Shown here in pieces: positions 25,501 through 33,963 of a stretch of DNA of 64,000 bases. The stretch is taken from the NCBI RefSeq assembly GCF_005938225.1, contig NZ_VCPC01000002.1, positions 1 through 64,000 on the forward strand. Reading direction: 5' to 3'. Made by a program: the position numbers and the translations under genes. Source of the DNA: Arenibacterium halophilum. GTDB lineage: Bacteria; Pseudomonadota; Alphaproteobacteria; Rhodobacterales; Rhodobacteraceae. Below the pieces are notes generated by a model. That model worked only from the letters and a program-made list of their open reading frames with translations. It did no database searches and was not told the origin of the DNA. The first letter of the stretch is position 1. Every line of letters starts with the position of its first letter.

Positions 25501-26403
25501 ATGAGCGACTGGATCATCGCCCTCGAGGGCACAGAGGCCGGGCATCAGGCGGCCCTTGTGCTGGCCCTGATGGCAGCCTTCCTGCATGCGGTGTTCGGCG
25601 CGCTGCAGAAGGGGCGATACGATCCGTGGCTGTCGCGCGGGGCGATCGATTTCTGCTATGGCGTCATGGCCGCGCCCTTCGCGCTGTTCGTGGTGCCCTG
25701 GCCCGAGCCGCATATGTGGCCGATCTTTGCCGGGGCCTTCGTGATCCACGTCGGCTATAAGCTTCTGCAGGCCCTGGCCTATACCAAGGGCGCCTTTACG
25801 GTGGTCTACCCGGTGGTGCGCGGCATGGGGCCGCTGTTCACGGTCATCGGCGCCTATCTGATCTTTGACGAACGGTTCAACGCGGTCCAGTGGCTGGGGG
25901 TGGCCGTGCTGCTCGCGGGGATTTTCGGGCTGGCGCTGTACAACCTGTTGTATCTGGAAAGCGCGCGCGACACGCTTGGCGCTGCGCTGGGGTTGGCGGC
26001 GCTGACAGGGCTGTTCGTTGCGGCTTACACGACCTATGACGCCTATGGCATCCGCGCAACGGCCGATCCTTTCACCTTTCTCGCGTGGTTCTTCATGATC
26101 GACGGCATGGTGATGCCGGTGATTGCGATCCGTCGATGGCGACAGATGACGGACCGGCCCGCACCCGCGCCGCTTATGATGCGCGGGTTCATTGGCGGGA
26201 TCGTCGCCTTTTTCAGCTTTGGAGCCGTCATGATGGCGACGCGGCTCGACAAGGTGGGCGAGGCAGCAGTGCTGCGCGAAACCTCGACCGTATTCGCCGC
26301 GTTGATCGGCTGGCTGGTGCTGCGCGAAACTGTCGGACCCCGCCGGATCGCGCTGATGGCCCTGATCGCGCTGGGTGCTGTAATCGTTGAAATGGGAGGC
26401 TGA
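25501..26403 (+). CDS. EamA/DMT-family transporter
   Basis: A 300-residue protein with about ten membrane helices arranged as two EamA repeats. The first half includes LALMAAFLHAVFGALQKGRY and GAFTVVYPVVRGMGPLFTVIGAYLIFDE, the second AAVLRETSTVFAALIGWLVLRE, both with the typical E at the end of the helix. Members export metabolites or amino acids; the substrate is not known. Start ATG at 25501; stop is four bases before yciB's start, so the two are probably co-transcribed. Confidence 0.87.
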   Translation: MSDWIIALEGTEAGHQAALVLALMAAFLHAVFGALQKGRYDPWLSRGAIDFCYGVMAAPFALFVVPWPEPHMWPIFAGAFVIHVGYKLLQALAYTKGAFTVVYPVVRGMGPLFTVIGAYLIFDERFNAVQWLGVAVLLAGIFGLALYNLLYLESARDTLGAALGLAALTGLFVAAYTTYDAYGIRATADPFTFLAWFFMIDGMVMPVIAIRRWRQMTDRPAPAPLMMRGFIGGIVAFFSFGAVMMATRLDKVGEAAVLRETSTVFAALIGWLVLRETVGPRRIALMALIALGAVIVEMGG

Positions 26404-26407
26404 GTGA

Positions 26408-27025
26408 ATGCCCGAAACCAAACCGGAACGCGAAATCAACGTGTGGGTGAAACAGGCGCTCGAACTCGGGCCACCGATCCTGTTCTTCCTGATCTACATG
26501 CGGATCCGTGACGAAACCTATACATGGAACGGCGTTGACTATTCCGGCTTCATCGTCTCGACCCTGATCTTCGTGCCGATCATGCTGGTGTCGATGGCGG
26601 TGCTGTGGCGCCTGACGGGCAAGCTCAGCCGGATGCAGATTTTCACGGCGTTCATGGTGATCTTCTTTGGCGGCCTGACGGCGTGGTTCAATGACGAGCG
26701 GTTCTTCAAGATGAAGACCAGTATCGTTTACGGCGTCTTTGCCGCGCTTCTGGGAATCGGGCTGCTGCGGGGCCAATCCTGGCTGGCCTATGTGATGGGC
26801 GACATGATCCCGATGGAGCACGAAGGCTGGATGATCCTGACCAAGCGGCTGTGCCTGTGTTTCGCCCTGCTGGCGGCCGCGAACGAATTTGTCTGGCGCA
26901 CCATGTCGACCGATCTTTGGGTCAAGATCGAAACCTTCGGCTTTCCGATCCTGCTGTTCGCCTTCCTGTGGTGGCAGATCGTGGCGTTGCAGAAGTACAT
27001 GATCGACCCGGAAGAAAGCCGCTGA
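26408..27025 (+). CDS. yciB: Inner membrane-spanning protein YciB (septation protein A family)
   Basis: A 205-residue inner-membrane protein with about five helices. Conserved YciB blocks are seen: LELGPPILFFLIYMRIRDET at the start, FGGLTAWFNDERFFKMKTSIVYGVFA in the middle, and LAAANEFVWRTMSTDLWVKIETFGFP near the end. The family supports cell envelope synthesis and division. It follows the EamA gene with a four-base gap and converges on the glutathione transferase gene across a palindrome-rich spacer. Confidence 0.94.
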   Translation: MPETKPEREINVWVKQALELGPPILFFLIYMRIRDETYTWNGVDYSGFIVSTLIFVPIMLVSMAVLWRLTGKLSRMQIFTAFMVIFFGGLTAWFNDERFFKMKTSIVYGVFAALLGIGLLRGQSWLAYVMGDMIPMEHEGWMILTKRLCLCFALLAAANEFVWRTMSTDLWVKIETFGFPILLFAFLWWQIVALQKYMIDPEESR

Positions 27026-27041
27026 GCTTCGGGCGGGCAGG

Positions 27042-27089
27042 CCGCCGGCCCGGGGGAAATATTTCCGGGAAATATTTCCGATCCGGCGG
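27042..27089. repeat. Nested palindromes between convergent genes
   Basis: Two perfect copies of the 12-bp palindrome GGAAATATTTCC sit at 27055-27066 and 27068-27079, one base apart, and are enclosed by CCGCCGG (27042-27048) and CCGGCGG (27083-27089). It lies between the convergent yciB and glutathione transferase genes and may be a bidirectional terminator. The ATATTT core resembles the larger intergenic element family. Confidence 0.65.
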
Positions 27090-27115
27090 ATGCGGCGTTT
27101 GGGTCGGGCCGGTGT

Positions 27116-27808
27116 CTAGCGCTTGAATAGCAGGTCCTGCGCCGATTTCTCGGTCGGTGCCTTGCGCTTTTCCGCGTGCAGCGCGCGCCCTTTTAAAACC
27201 GCCGGGCGCTGGCCGACTTGCTCGACCCAGCGGGCAAAGTTCGGTTTGTCCTCGATCGTCTGTTCCTGACGTTTCCACAGGTGCGCCCAGGGCCAGATCG
27301 CCATGTCGGCGATGGTATAATCATCACCCGCAACGAATTCATTGTCTGCCAGTTGCCTGTCGAGCACGCCGTACAGGCGTCCGACCTCGGCGCGGTAGCG
27401 ATCCTGCGCATAAGGGAGCACCTGTGGCGGATCCAGCTCGGGCGCGTAGTGCAGGAAGTGGTGCGCCTGACCGGCCATCGGGCCAACGCCACCCATCTGC
27501 CACATCAGCCATTGTTCCACCGCGATCTGCCCGCGCGCGCCTTTGCCGCCGAACTGCCCTGTCTTGCGGGCGAGGTATTGCAGGATCGCGCCGGATTCGA
27601 AGATCGACACTGGCGCGCCGTCTGGCCCGTCGGGATCGACGATGGCGGGCATCCGGTTGTTCGGCGACAGCTTGAGGAAGTCCGGCTTGAACTGATCCCC
27701 GGCCGAGATGTTCACGAGGTGGGTGTCATAGGCCAGCCCCATCTCTTCCAATGCGATCGAGATTTTCCAGCCGTTCGGCGTGGGCCAGTAATACAGGTCG
27801 ATTGTCAT
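27116..27808 (-). CDS. Glutathione S-transferase family protein
   Basis: A 230-residue protein with the GST layout. The thioredoxin-like N-terminal domain reads LYYWPTPNGWKISIALEEMG, then KLSPNNRMPAIVD (cis-Pro) and ISIFESGAILQYLA with the Glu-Ser that holds the gamma-glutamyl group. The C-terminal helical domain has GDDYTIADMAIWPWAH (N-capping box). It resembles the YfcG/YghU group, which act as disulfide reductases with glutathione. Start MTIDLYYW at 27808 follows a GGGGGACC stretch. It is followed upstream on the same strand by the hydrolase gene, 23 bases away. Confidence 0.9.
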   Translation of the reverse strand: MTIDLYYWPTPNGWKISIALEEMGLAYDTHLVNISAGDQFKPDFLKLSPNNRMPAIVDPDGPDGAPVSIFESGAILQYLARKTGQFGGKGARGQIAVEQWLMWQMGGVGPMAGQAHHFLHYAPELDPPQVLPYAQDRYRAEVGRLYGVLDRQLADNEFVAGDDYTIADMAIWPWAHLWKRQEQTIEDKPNFARWVEQVGQRPAVLKGRALHAEKRKAPTEKSAQDLLFKR

Positions 27809-27831
27809 GCGGTCCCCCTTTTGGGAGGCGA

Positions 27832-28764
27832 TCATGTCGGATTTTGCGTCATCGGCAAGGCCAGACCGCCTTGTGGGGGCGCAATCAATCGTGACCAGCG
27901 CGGCGCACCCGCGTCGGGCAGGTCGCGGCGCAGCCGGTCCAGTGCCCATGTTTCGGGCTGGCGCAGCAGGTCGTGGTAGAACCGCAGGACCCCCTGCCGG
28001 GTATAGGACGACCAGTGGCAGATGCGCCGTTGCGGCGGGGCGACGGGCGCGCCGCGCCGGGCCAGCAGGGCCAGCGTGTCGTCGCAATCCAGTTGCAGCG
28101 TGACCGCATTGTGCGCGCTGAGGCCAAAGCCCAATGTCCGGTCGCCGCGGGCGGGTGGGGCGATCAGCCGTTCGTACAGAAACTCGAACAGGTCATTTTC
28201 GCGGCTGGTGACGTTGATGAAATCGCAGGCGCGGCCCGCAGGTGTGCCGAGCGCCGCCAACGCGCGCGTCGCATAGGCGGCGCCTGTCATCGACACGATC
28301 CGCTGTACGGCGCCAGCGGGCAGGTGGTGCAACGCCTCAAGCGCCAGCGCGATGCCCATGGAATGCGCGATCAGGTGGACGGGGCGGTCGGGCTGCTGGT
28401 CGTGCAGCTGCCGCAGCACCTGCGCCAGGGCGCGCCCCGCTGGCCGTGTGCGCCGCTCGGCCGACCAGAGCGCACCGCGCGACTCCCATCCAAAGGCGAT
28501 GCCCAGCCCTTCGCCGACATGCCCTGTTCCAAACCCCAACTGGCGCGGCCAACTGGGCGCGCGCCACGGCATGTCGCGCGGGTGCAGTGCCATGATATGC
28601 AGATGCGGGCAGTGATCGGGCAGGTTGGGGCGGTACTTGTAGCCGTGGATCATCACGATCACCGGCCCATCCCCCCTGTGCATCCGTAGCACGGTGGCCA
28701 CGTCGCGGGGGCTGTTATGCATCTGCGGCTGGTCACCGCAGGCGTTGATCCGGAGCAGGGGCAT
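27832..28764 (-). CDS. Alpha/beta-hydrolase family protein
   Basis: A 310-residue soluble protein. PVIVMIHGYKYRP gives the oxyanion strand and HG motif, and HLIAHSMGIALALEAL (~140-155) the nucleophile elbow with Ser; candidate acid DLFEFLYE and His ICHWSSYTRQG follow. This is the alpha/beta-hydrolase fold, related to DUF900-like lipases/esterases; substrate unknown. Composition is high in Arg and Ala as in the core. It is likely co-transcribed with the glutathione transferase gene and divergent from the SAM-II-controlled metZ. Confidence 0.8.
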   Translation of the reverse strand: MPLLRINACGDQPQMHNSPRDVATVLRMHRGDGPVIVMIHGYKYRPNLPDHCPHLHIMALHPRDMPWRAPSWPRQLGFGTGHVGEGLGIAFGWESRGALWSAERRTRPAGRALAQVLRQLHDQQPDRPVHLIAHSMGIALALEALHHLPAGAVQRIVSMTGAAYATRALAALGTPAGRACDFINVTSRENDLFEFLYERLIAPPARGDRTLGFGLSAHNAVTLQLDCDDTLALLARRGAPVAPPQRRICHWSSYTRQGVLRFYHDLLRQPETWALDRLRRDLPDAGAPRWSRLIAPPQGGLALPMTQNPT

Positions 28765-28917
28765 CGGGCACCTCTTGCTAGATATGGTGGTTCACCTATG
28801 GCCAAGGCAGATGACGCAGGCATGACGCGCGCGTTACAGCGATGTGACGCGCGCCCGTGGCGCGCTTGCGCGCTTGACCTGTGCCCGTGACAAGCGTAAG
28901 CGGGCCGCATCAGACAC

Positions 28918-28970
28918 CGTGGCGATTTGTTACCGGATTGCGGGCCACGTTAAACAACTTCCGCTAAAAG
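28918..28970 (+). ncRNA. SAM-II riboswitch
   Basis: P1 is CGTGG (28918-28922) with CCACG (28945-28949). Between them lies CGATTTGTTACCGGATTGCGGG, written here as conserved GATTTG and GGATTG blocks. The pseudoknot pairs GCGG (28940-28943) with CCGC (28961-28964), bridged by TTAAACAACTT and followed by GCTAAAAGG. These are the family's conserved features, and location before metZ fits. It senses S-adenosylmethionine and represses methionine synthesis when SAM is high. Confidence 0.9.
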
Positions 28971-28979
28971 GTCAGGATG

Positions 28980-29017
28980 AAAGACCCCCTTTCGCTTGAC
29001 CGCGTCTGGGGTTTTTT
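28980..29017 (+). terminator. Intrinsic terminator between SAM-II riboswitch and metZ
   Basis: AAAGACCCC (28980-28988) pairs with GGGGTTTTT (29008-29016) over a ~19-base loop, followed by further T. It lies nine bases after the riboswitch and before the ribosome site of metZ, so it could give transcriptional attenuation in addition to, or instead of, control at translation. Confidence 0.7.
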
Positions 29018-29046
29018 GTTGTGCCCAAGAAGGGCCGGAGGACGAT

Positions 29047-30234
29047 ATGAGCGACGACTGGACCAACCGCACCAAGGCCATCCACGCAGGCACCCGCCGC
29101 AGCCAGTATGGCGAGTTGAGCGAGGCGATTTTCCTGACGCAGGGCTTTGCCTATGACAGCGCCGAATCCGCCGAGGCGCGGTTCATTCAGACGGGCGACG
29201 ATGAATTCATCTATGCCCGTTATGGCAACCCCACGGTGCGCATGTTCGAGGAACGCATCGCCGCGCTGGAAGGGGCCGAAGATGCCTTTGCCACCGCATC
29301 GGGCATGGCGGCCGTGTCGGGCGCGCTGACGGCGATGCTGCGAGCCGGGGATCATGTCGTGTCGGCGCGGGCGCTGTTCGGGTCGTGCCTGTATATCCTC
29401 GAAGAGGTGCTGGGCCGCTACGGCGTCGAGGTGACCTTCGTCGATGGGACCGATCTGGACCAGTGGCGCGATGCGATCCGCCCCGACACCAAGGCGGTGT
29501 TCTTCGAATCCGTCTCGAACCCCACGCTCGAGGTGATCGACGTGGCGGGCGTGGCCGAACTGGCCCATGCGGCGGGCGCCAAGGTGGTGATCGACAACGT
29601 GTTTGCCACGCCGGTGTTTTCGAAGGCCTTCGCGCTGGGCGCCGATGTGGTGATCTATTCCGCGACCAAACATATCGACGGGCAGGGCCGGGCGCTGGGC
29701 GGCGTGATCCTTGGCAGCCGCGAATTCATCCGCAAGACGGTTGAACCCTACATGAAGCACACCGGCGGCTCGATGAGCCCGTTCACCGCGTGGATCATGC
29801 TGAAGGGTCTGGAAACCATGAGCCTGCGCGTGAATGCCCAGGCCGACTCGGCGCAGGCGATTGCCGAGGCGCTCGTGGATCACCCGGCGCTGGACCGCGT
29901 GATCTATCCGGGGCTGTCGGGCCATGCGCAGCACGCGTTGTGCGCGCAGCAGATGGGGCGGGGTGGCACAGTGCTTTCGCTGGACCTGAAAGGCGGGCAA
30001 AAGGCGGCCTTTGCCTTCCTGAATGCGCTGCAGATCATCCTGATTTCCAACAACCTGGGCGATGCGAAATCCATCGTCACGCATCCGGCGACCACGACGC
30101 ACCAGCGTCTGAGCGACGCGCAGAAGACCACGCTGGGCATCACCCCCGGCCTGATCCGCCTGTCGCTGGGGATCGAGGATACCGGCGATCTGCTGGCCGA
30201 CATCCGGCAGGCGCTGGATGCCGCCGCAGGTTGA
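29047..30234 (+). CDS. metZ: O-succinylhomoserine sulfhydrylase
   Basis: A 395-residue PLP enzyme of the Cys/Met metabolism family. It makes homocysteine from O-succinylhomoserine and sulfide. Seen: start WTNRTKAIHAGTRRSQYGE, EAIFLTQGFAYDSAESAEARF (MetZ-like), ASGMAAVSGALTAML, and the PLP Lys in VVIYSATKHIDGQGR (~205). Late SNNLGDAKSIVTHPATTTH is the family signature. The ribosome site CCGGAGGA lies seven bases before the ATG. Control by the SAM-II riboswitch upstream fits methionine feedback. Other family members (cystathionine gamma-synthase) are less likely. Confidence 0.93.
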   Translation: MSDDWTNRTKAIHAGTRRSQYGELSEAIFLTQGFAYDSAESAEARFIQTGDDEFIYARYGNPTVRMFEERIAALEGAEDAFATASGMAAVSGALTAMLRAGDHVVSARALFGSCLYILEEVLGRYGVEVTFVDGTDLDQWRDAIRPDTKAVFFESVSNPTLEVIDVAGVAELAHAAGAKVVIDNVFATPVFSKAFALGADVVIYSATKHIDGQGRALGGVILGSREFIRKTVEPYMKHTGGSMSPFTAWIMLKGLETMSLRVNAQADSAQAIAEALVDHPALDRVIYPGLSGHAQHALCAQQMGRGGTVLSLDLKGGQKAAFAFLNALQIILISNNLGDAKSIVTHPATTTHQRLSDAQKTTLGITPGLIRLSLGIEDTGDLLADIRQALDAAAG

Positions 30235-30317
30235 GTGCAGGTTTCCGGCCCGTCACCAATGGTGGTATCTGCCGGAATTTAATGCCAAATCCGTCCATTT
30301 TTCTGGACACATTATTG

Positions 30318-30364
30318 CCATATTCCGCTGGGGCTTTCATAAAGAAAGCCTCAGTGGAATATGG
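30318..30364. promoter_or_regulatory. 47-bp near-perfect palindrome in leader of the VPLPA-CTERM gene
   Basis: CCATATTCCGCTGGGGCTTTC (21 bases, given as CCATATTCCGCTG then GGGCTTTC) pairs with the reverse complement of GAAAGCC-TCAGTGGAATATGG, two mismatches, loop ATAAA. It ends nine bases before the ATG at 30374, occupying the place of the ribosome site; no Shine-Dalgarno is visible after it. No T-run follows, so it is not a simple terminator. It could be an operator or a translation-controlling hairpin. Confidence 0.65.
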
Positions 30365-30373
30365 AATTGTACG

Positions 30374-31057
30374 ATGAAGACTTCTTTTTTCGCAGCTGCG
30401 GCGCTCGCCTTGCTCACAACCCCCGCATTTGCCGCCACGGTGACAACCACCGCCGTTGCAGATGTGACAGTTGGGGACGAAGATTTTGATGGCGTGATGG
30501 ACTACGCCGGTCCGCAGGACGACGCGTACCTGCGTGTTTTTGGCAATTGGCGCACGGGCCGTGGCGTTCTGGAATACGATCTGTCGGGAATCGCTGCGGG
30601 TGACACGGTCGAATCCGCCTCGGTCAGCTTCAGCGTGCGCGGAACGCGCGTGCCGGGTGTTGTGAACCTGTACGGCTATTCCGGGGATGGCGTCGCAACG
30701 ATCGCCGACGGCAACCTTGTGCAGACGCTGGTCGGGTCGTTTTCGGTTGTGGATATGAGCATGGATTACAACGTGTCGATCTCCGCCAGCTTCCTTCAGG
30801 GCCTGTTGGATGCCGGGGCGTCGCACCTGGGTCTGATCATGGTCAGCTCGGATGAAACACGCTTTGGCCCCGGTGCCGACTTCTGTTCGGTCGGCTCGAC
30901 CACTACCGCCTGCGCGGGCAATCCCGGTTCGCAGCTGACGGTCAATTCCTCGCCCGCGGGTGTGGTGCCGGTGCCGGCTTCGCTGCCGCTGCTGGCTGGC
31001 GGTTTTGGCCTGTTCGGCGTCATGGCGGCTCGCCGTCGCGCTCGCCGCGCGGCCTGA
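30374..31057 (+). CDS. Exported VPLPA-CTERM sorting-domain protein
   Basis: A 227-residue protein. A signal peptide covers residues ~1-21 (FFAAAALALLTTPAFAA). Residues ~25-190 look like a beta-sandwich of the DNRLRE type (DDAYLRVFGNWRTGRGVLEYDLSG, then ESASVSFSVRG). The C terminus is VPVPASLPLLAGGFGLFG followed by an Arg-rich tail, a clear VPLPA-CTERM signal, removed by exosortase-type enzymes in Rhodobacteraceae. No exosortase gene is in the window. The gene follows metZ and a 47-bp palindrome; a terminator follows it. Confidence 0.88.
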   Translation: MKTSFFAAAALALLTTPAFAATVTTTAVADVTVGDEDFDGVMDYAGPQDDAYLRVFGNWRTGRGVLEYDLSGIAAGDTVESASVSFSVRGTRVPGVVNLYGYSGDGVATIADGNLVQTLVGSFSVVDMSMDYNVSISASFLQGLLDAGASHLGLIMVSSDETRFGPGADFCSVGSTTTACAGNPGSQLTVNSSPAGVVPVPASLPLLAGGFGLFGVMAARRRARRAA

Positions 31058-31074
31058 GACATTTCAATCTGAAA

Positions 31075-31108
31075 GCAAGGGGCGTCCTTCGCTTGGGCGC
31101 CCTTTTGC
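31075..31108 (+). terminator. Intrinsic terminator after the VPLPA-CTERM gene
   Basis: GCAAGGGGCGTCC (31075-31087) pairs with GGGCGCCCTTTTGC (31095-31108) around a TTCGCTT loop, with the T-run inside the 3' arm. It closes the transcript before folE2. Confidence 0.7.
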
Positions 31109-31208
31109 GTCGGGTCCGGGTGATCCGGCCCGGGGCGTGGCGCGTAGAAGGCTTGGTATCGCCGGTCAAACGGCCTACATTATGGCCAACCGCCCAAGGA
31201 AACGCCCC

Positions 31209-32318
31209 ATGAACGTGCACCTGCCCCCCTCTGCCCTGCCGGAACCCGACATGGATGATGCCGCCGACGCGCTGGCGCTGCTGCGGCGCTGGGCGCAGAA
31301 GTCCACCGACGAGGAACTGAGCGCGCTGGATCCGGCGTTGGCCCGGTTGTTGCCGGGGCGCGATCTGGGCAATTACCCGCCCCTGTCGCGCGACTACCCC
31401 GAGGGCTTCCATGCCGACAGCGCCTATCGCGCCACGCTGCCCGATCTGCAGAACGGCCCGGCCAGCCTGATCCGGGGCGCGCGCAAGCCGATCCAGCATG
31501 TGGGCATCTCCAACTTCCGCCTGCCGATCCGGTTTCACACCCGCGATGGCGACGACCTGACTCTGGAAACCTCGGTCACGGGTACTGTGGGGCTGGATGC
31601 CGACAAGAAGGGCATCAACATGAGCCGCATCATGCGCAGCTTCTATACCCATGCCGACAAGACCTTCAGCTTCGAGGTGATCGAGGCCGCGCTGGACGAC
31701 TACAAATCCGATTTAGAAAGCCTTGATGCCCGTATCCAGATGCGGTTCTCGTTTCCCATGCGGCTGGGCAGCCTGCGCTCGGGCCTGTCGGGATATCAGT
31801 ATTACGACATCGCTCTGGAGCTTGTCGAAAGCGACGGGCAGCGGCGCAAGTTCATGCATCTGGATTACGTCTATTCCTCGACCTGCCCCTGTTCGTTGGA
31901 ACTGTCGGAACATGCCCGCGCGACGCGGGGGCAACTGGCAACACCGCATTCGCAACGTTCGGTCGCGCGGATTTCCGTGGCGCTGGATTGTGTCGAGGGC
32001 GATTGCCTGTGGTTCGAGGACCTGATCGGGCATTGCCGCCGCGCGGTGCCGACTGAAACGCAGGTGATGGTGAAGCGCGAGGACGAACAGGCCTTTGCCG
32101 AGCTGAACGCCGCCAATCCGATGTTCGTCGAAGATGCGGCGAGGCTGTTTTCCAGCGTGCTGCTGGAGGATCCGCGGATCGGTGATTTCCGCGTGGTGGC
32201 CAGCCATCAGGAAAGCCTGCACAGCCATGATGCCGTGTCGGTCCTGACAGAGGGCGAGACATTCGCCGCACAGAGCCTTGACCCAAGGCTGTTCGCCTCA
32301 CTGTTCCACATCGGCTGA
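31209..32318 (+). CDS. folE2: GTP cyclohydrolase I type 2
   Basis: A 369-residue FolE2 enzyme turning GTP into dihydroneopterin triphosphate, the first step of folate and queuosine pathways; it can use metals other than zinc. Conserved blocks: QHVGISNFRLPI, SVTGTVGLDADKKGINMSRIMR, and the metal-site region VYSSTCPCSLELSEHARATRGQLATPHSQRS with two Cys and His. The ATG at 31209 follows AAGGAA; an in-frame ATG at 31182-31184 would add nine residues. No classical folE is in the window. Confidence 0.95.
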   Translation: MNVHLPPSALPEPDMDDAADALALLRRWAQKSTDEELSALDPALARLLPGRDLGNYPPLSRDYPEGFHADSAYRATLPDLQNGPASLIRGARKPIQHVGISNFRLPIRFHTRDGDDLTLETSVTGTVGLDADKKGINMSRIMRSFYTHADKTFSFEVIEAALDDYKSDLESLDARIQMRFSFPMRLGSLRSGLSGYQYYDIALELVESDGQRRKFMHLDYVYSSTCPCSLELSEHARATRGQLATPHSQRSVARISVALDCVEGDCLWFEDLIGHCRRAVPTETQVMVKREDEQAFAELNAANPMFVEDAARLFSSVLLEDPRIGDFRVVASHQESLHSHDAVSVLTEGETFAAQSLDPRLFASLFHIG

Positions 32319-32423
32319 TCCACAGCGCCAGATTGCCACGGTTTCAGACGTCCGGTGCCATGACACGGGGCCAACGCCTTTGCCCGCTTGACAGGGCAGG
32401 GGCGGCCATTCATGGCTTGCGCC

Positions 32424-33872
32424 ATGTTTGATCTGCGCCCCGTCGGATATGTGATCGGCCTGTTGGTGTCCATTCTCGGGGCAACCATGTCGGTGCCGAT
32501 GCTGGTCGATCTGGCGCAGGGCAACGGCCACTGGATTGTCTTTCTTGAAAGCGGCGTTCTGACCATCCTGATCGGCGGGCTGGTGGCGCTGGCCTGTGCC
32601 AACGGCGTGCAAGAGGGGCTGACCATCCAGCAGACGTTCCTGCTGACCACCGGCGTCTGGATCGCGCTGCCGCTGTTCGGTGCGCTGCCAATGATGCTGG
32701 GTGCCTCGGCGCTGAATTTCACCGATGCCTATTTCGAGGCCATGTCGGGGCTGACAACCACCGGGTCCACCGTCATCAGCGGGTTGGACGACCTGCCCAA
32801 GGGGCTGAACCTGTGGCGCGGTATCCTGCAATGGCTGGGCGGCATTGGCATCATCGTTGTCGCCATGGTGTTCCTGCCCGAACTTCGGGTTGGCGGGATG
32901 CAGATTTTCCGCTCGGAGGCCTTTGAGACGATGGGGAAAATCCTGCCCCGCGCCACAGCCATCGCGGCCCAGATCTCGGTGATTTACGTGGCGATCACCA
33001 TGGCCTGCATGTTGTGTTACGCCGCGCTGGGCATGACGGTCTTCGATGCCACGATGCACGCGCTGACCACCGTTTCGACCGGCGGGTTTTCCAGCTATGA
33101 CGCCAGTTTCGGGACGTTTTCGGGAAACATGGAATATGTCGCCTCGGTTTTCATGATCCTCGCGGCGCTGCCCTTCGTGCGCTATGTTCAGCTGATCAAC
33201 GGCAACCTCACCAGCGTGCTGAAAGACAGCCAGGTGCGCGCCTTTCTGGCCACCATCGCAGTGCTGGTGGCAATCTCCACGGTGGTGCTGACGACGATCT
33301 TTCCGCACCACTGGGAAAAGTCGATGCGCGAGGCCCTGTTCAACATCGTTTCGATCATGTCGGGCACCGGATACGCCAGCGTCGACTACATGACCTGGGG
33401 GCCGTTCCTGATCACGCTGTTCTTCTTTATCGGGCTGATCGGAGGCTGCGCCGGCTCCACCGCCTGTTCGATCAAGATCTTCCGTTATCAACTGCTGTTT
33501 GCCTCGATCAAGGCGCAGCTCCGGCGCATCCGATCGCCGCACGGGGTGTTCGTGCCGCGCTACGCAGGCCGCCCGATCGAAGCCGATGTTCTGGGATCGG
33601 TGATTTCGTTCTTCGTGTTCTTCGTGGTCTCGCTGGGGCTGGTGTCGGTCGCGCTGGCGCTGACCGGGCTTGACCTGACCACATCTGTCTCGGGCGCGGC
33701 CACGGCGCTGGCAAATATCGGCCCCGGGTTGGGCGACACCATCGGCCCGGCGGGCAACTTCGCCAGTCTGAACGATACCGCGAAATGGATCCTGTCGGCC
33801 GCGATGCTGACGGGTCGGCTGGAAATCATGGCCGTCTACGTGATTTTCACCGTCCACTTCTGGCGCGCCTGA
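32424..33872 (+). CDS. trkH: TrkH-family potassium uptake protein
   Basis: A 482-residue membrane protein, about ten helices in four pore repeats. Selectivity-filter regions are visible as AMSGLTTTGSTVISGLDDLP, LTTVSTGGFSSYD, IVSIMSGTGYASVDY and TALANIGPGLGDTIGP. It conducts K+ across the inner membrane and needs a TrkA partner, not in this window. Start MFDLRPVGYVIGLL at 32424 fits the family; an ATG at 32412 with a better GGGG ribosome site would add four residues. A hairpin follows the stop. Confidence 0.93.
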   Translation: MFDLRPVGYVIGLLVSILGATMSVPMLVDLAQGNGHWIVFLESGVLTILIGGLVALACANGVQEGLTIQQTFLLTTGVWIALPLFGALPMMLGASALNFTDAYFEAMSGLTTTGSTVISGLDDLPKGLNLWRGILQWLGGIGIIVVAMVFLPELRVGGMQIFRSEAFETMGKILPRATAIAAQISVIYVAITMACMLCYAALGMTVFDATMHALTTVSTGGFSSYDASFGTFSGNMEYVASVFMILAALPFVRYVQLINGNLTSVLKDSQVRAFLATIAVLVAISTVVLTTIFPHHWEKSMREALFNIVSIMSGTGYASVDYMTWGPFLITLFFFIGLIGGCAGSTACSIKIFRYQLLFASIKAQLRRIRSPHGVFVPRYAGRPIEADVLGSVISFFVFFVVSLGLVSVALALTGLDLTTSVSGAATALANIGPGLGDTIGPAGNFASLNDTAKWILSAAMLTGRLEIMAVYVIFTVHFWRA

Positions 33873-33896
33873 TTTTCGCCGCTCGGGCCGCGACCG

Positions 33897-33915
33897 GGGG
33901 CAGTTTTTCTGCCCC
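33897..33915 (+). terminator. Hairpin after trkH
   Basis: GGGGCAG (33897-33903), loop TTTTT, CTGCCCC (33909-33915). There is no T-run afterwards, so termination may be incomplete, but the hairpin is perfect and placed just after the gene. Confidence 0.5.
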
Positions 33916-33963
33916 TCGCCGGTTTCCCGTGCTATACCCCGGGCCAAGCAACAAGAGGCCGGC

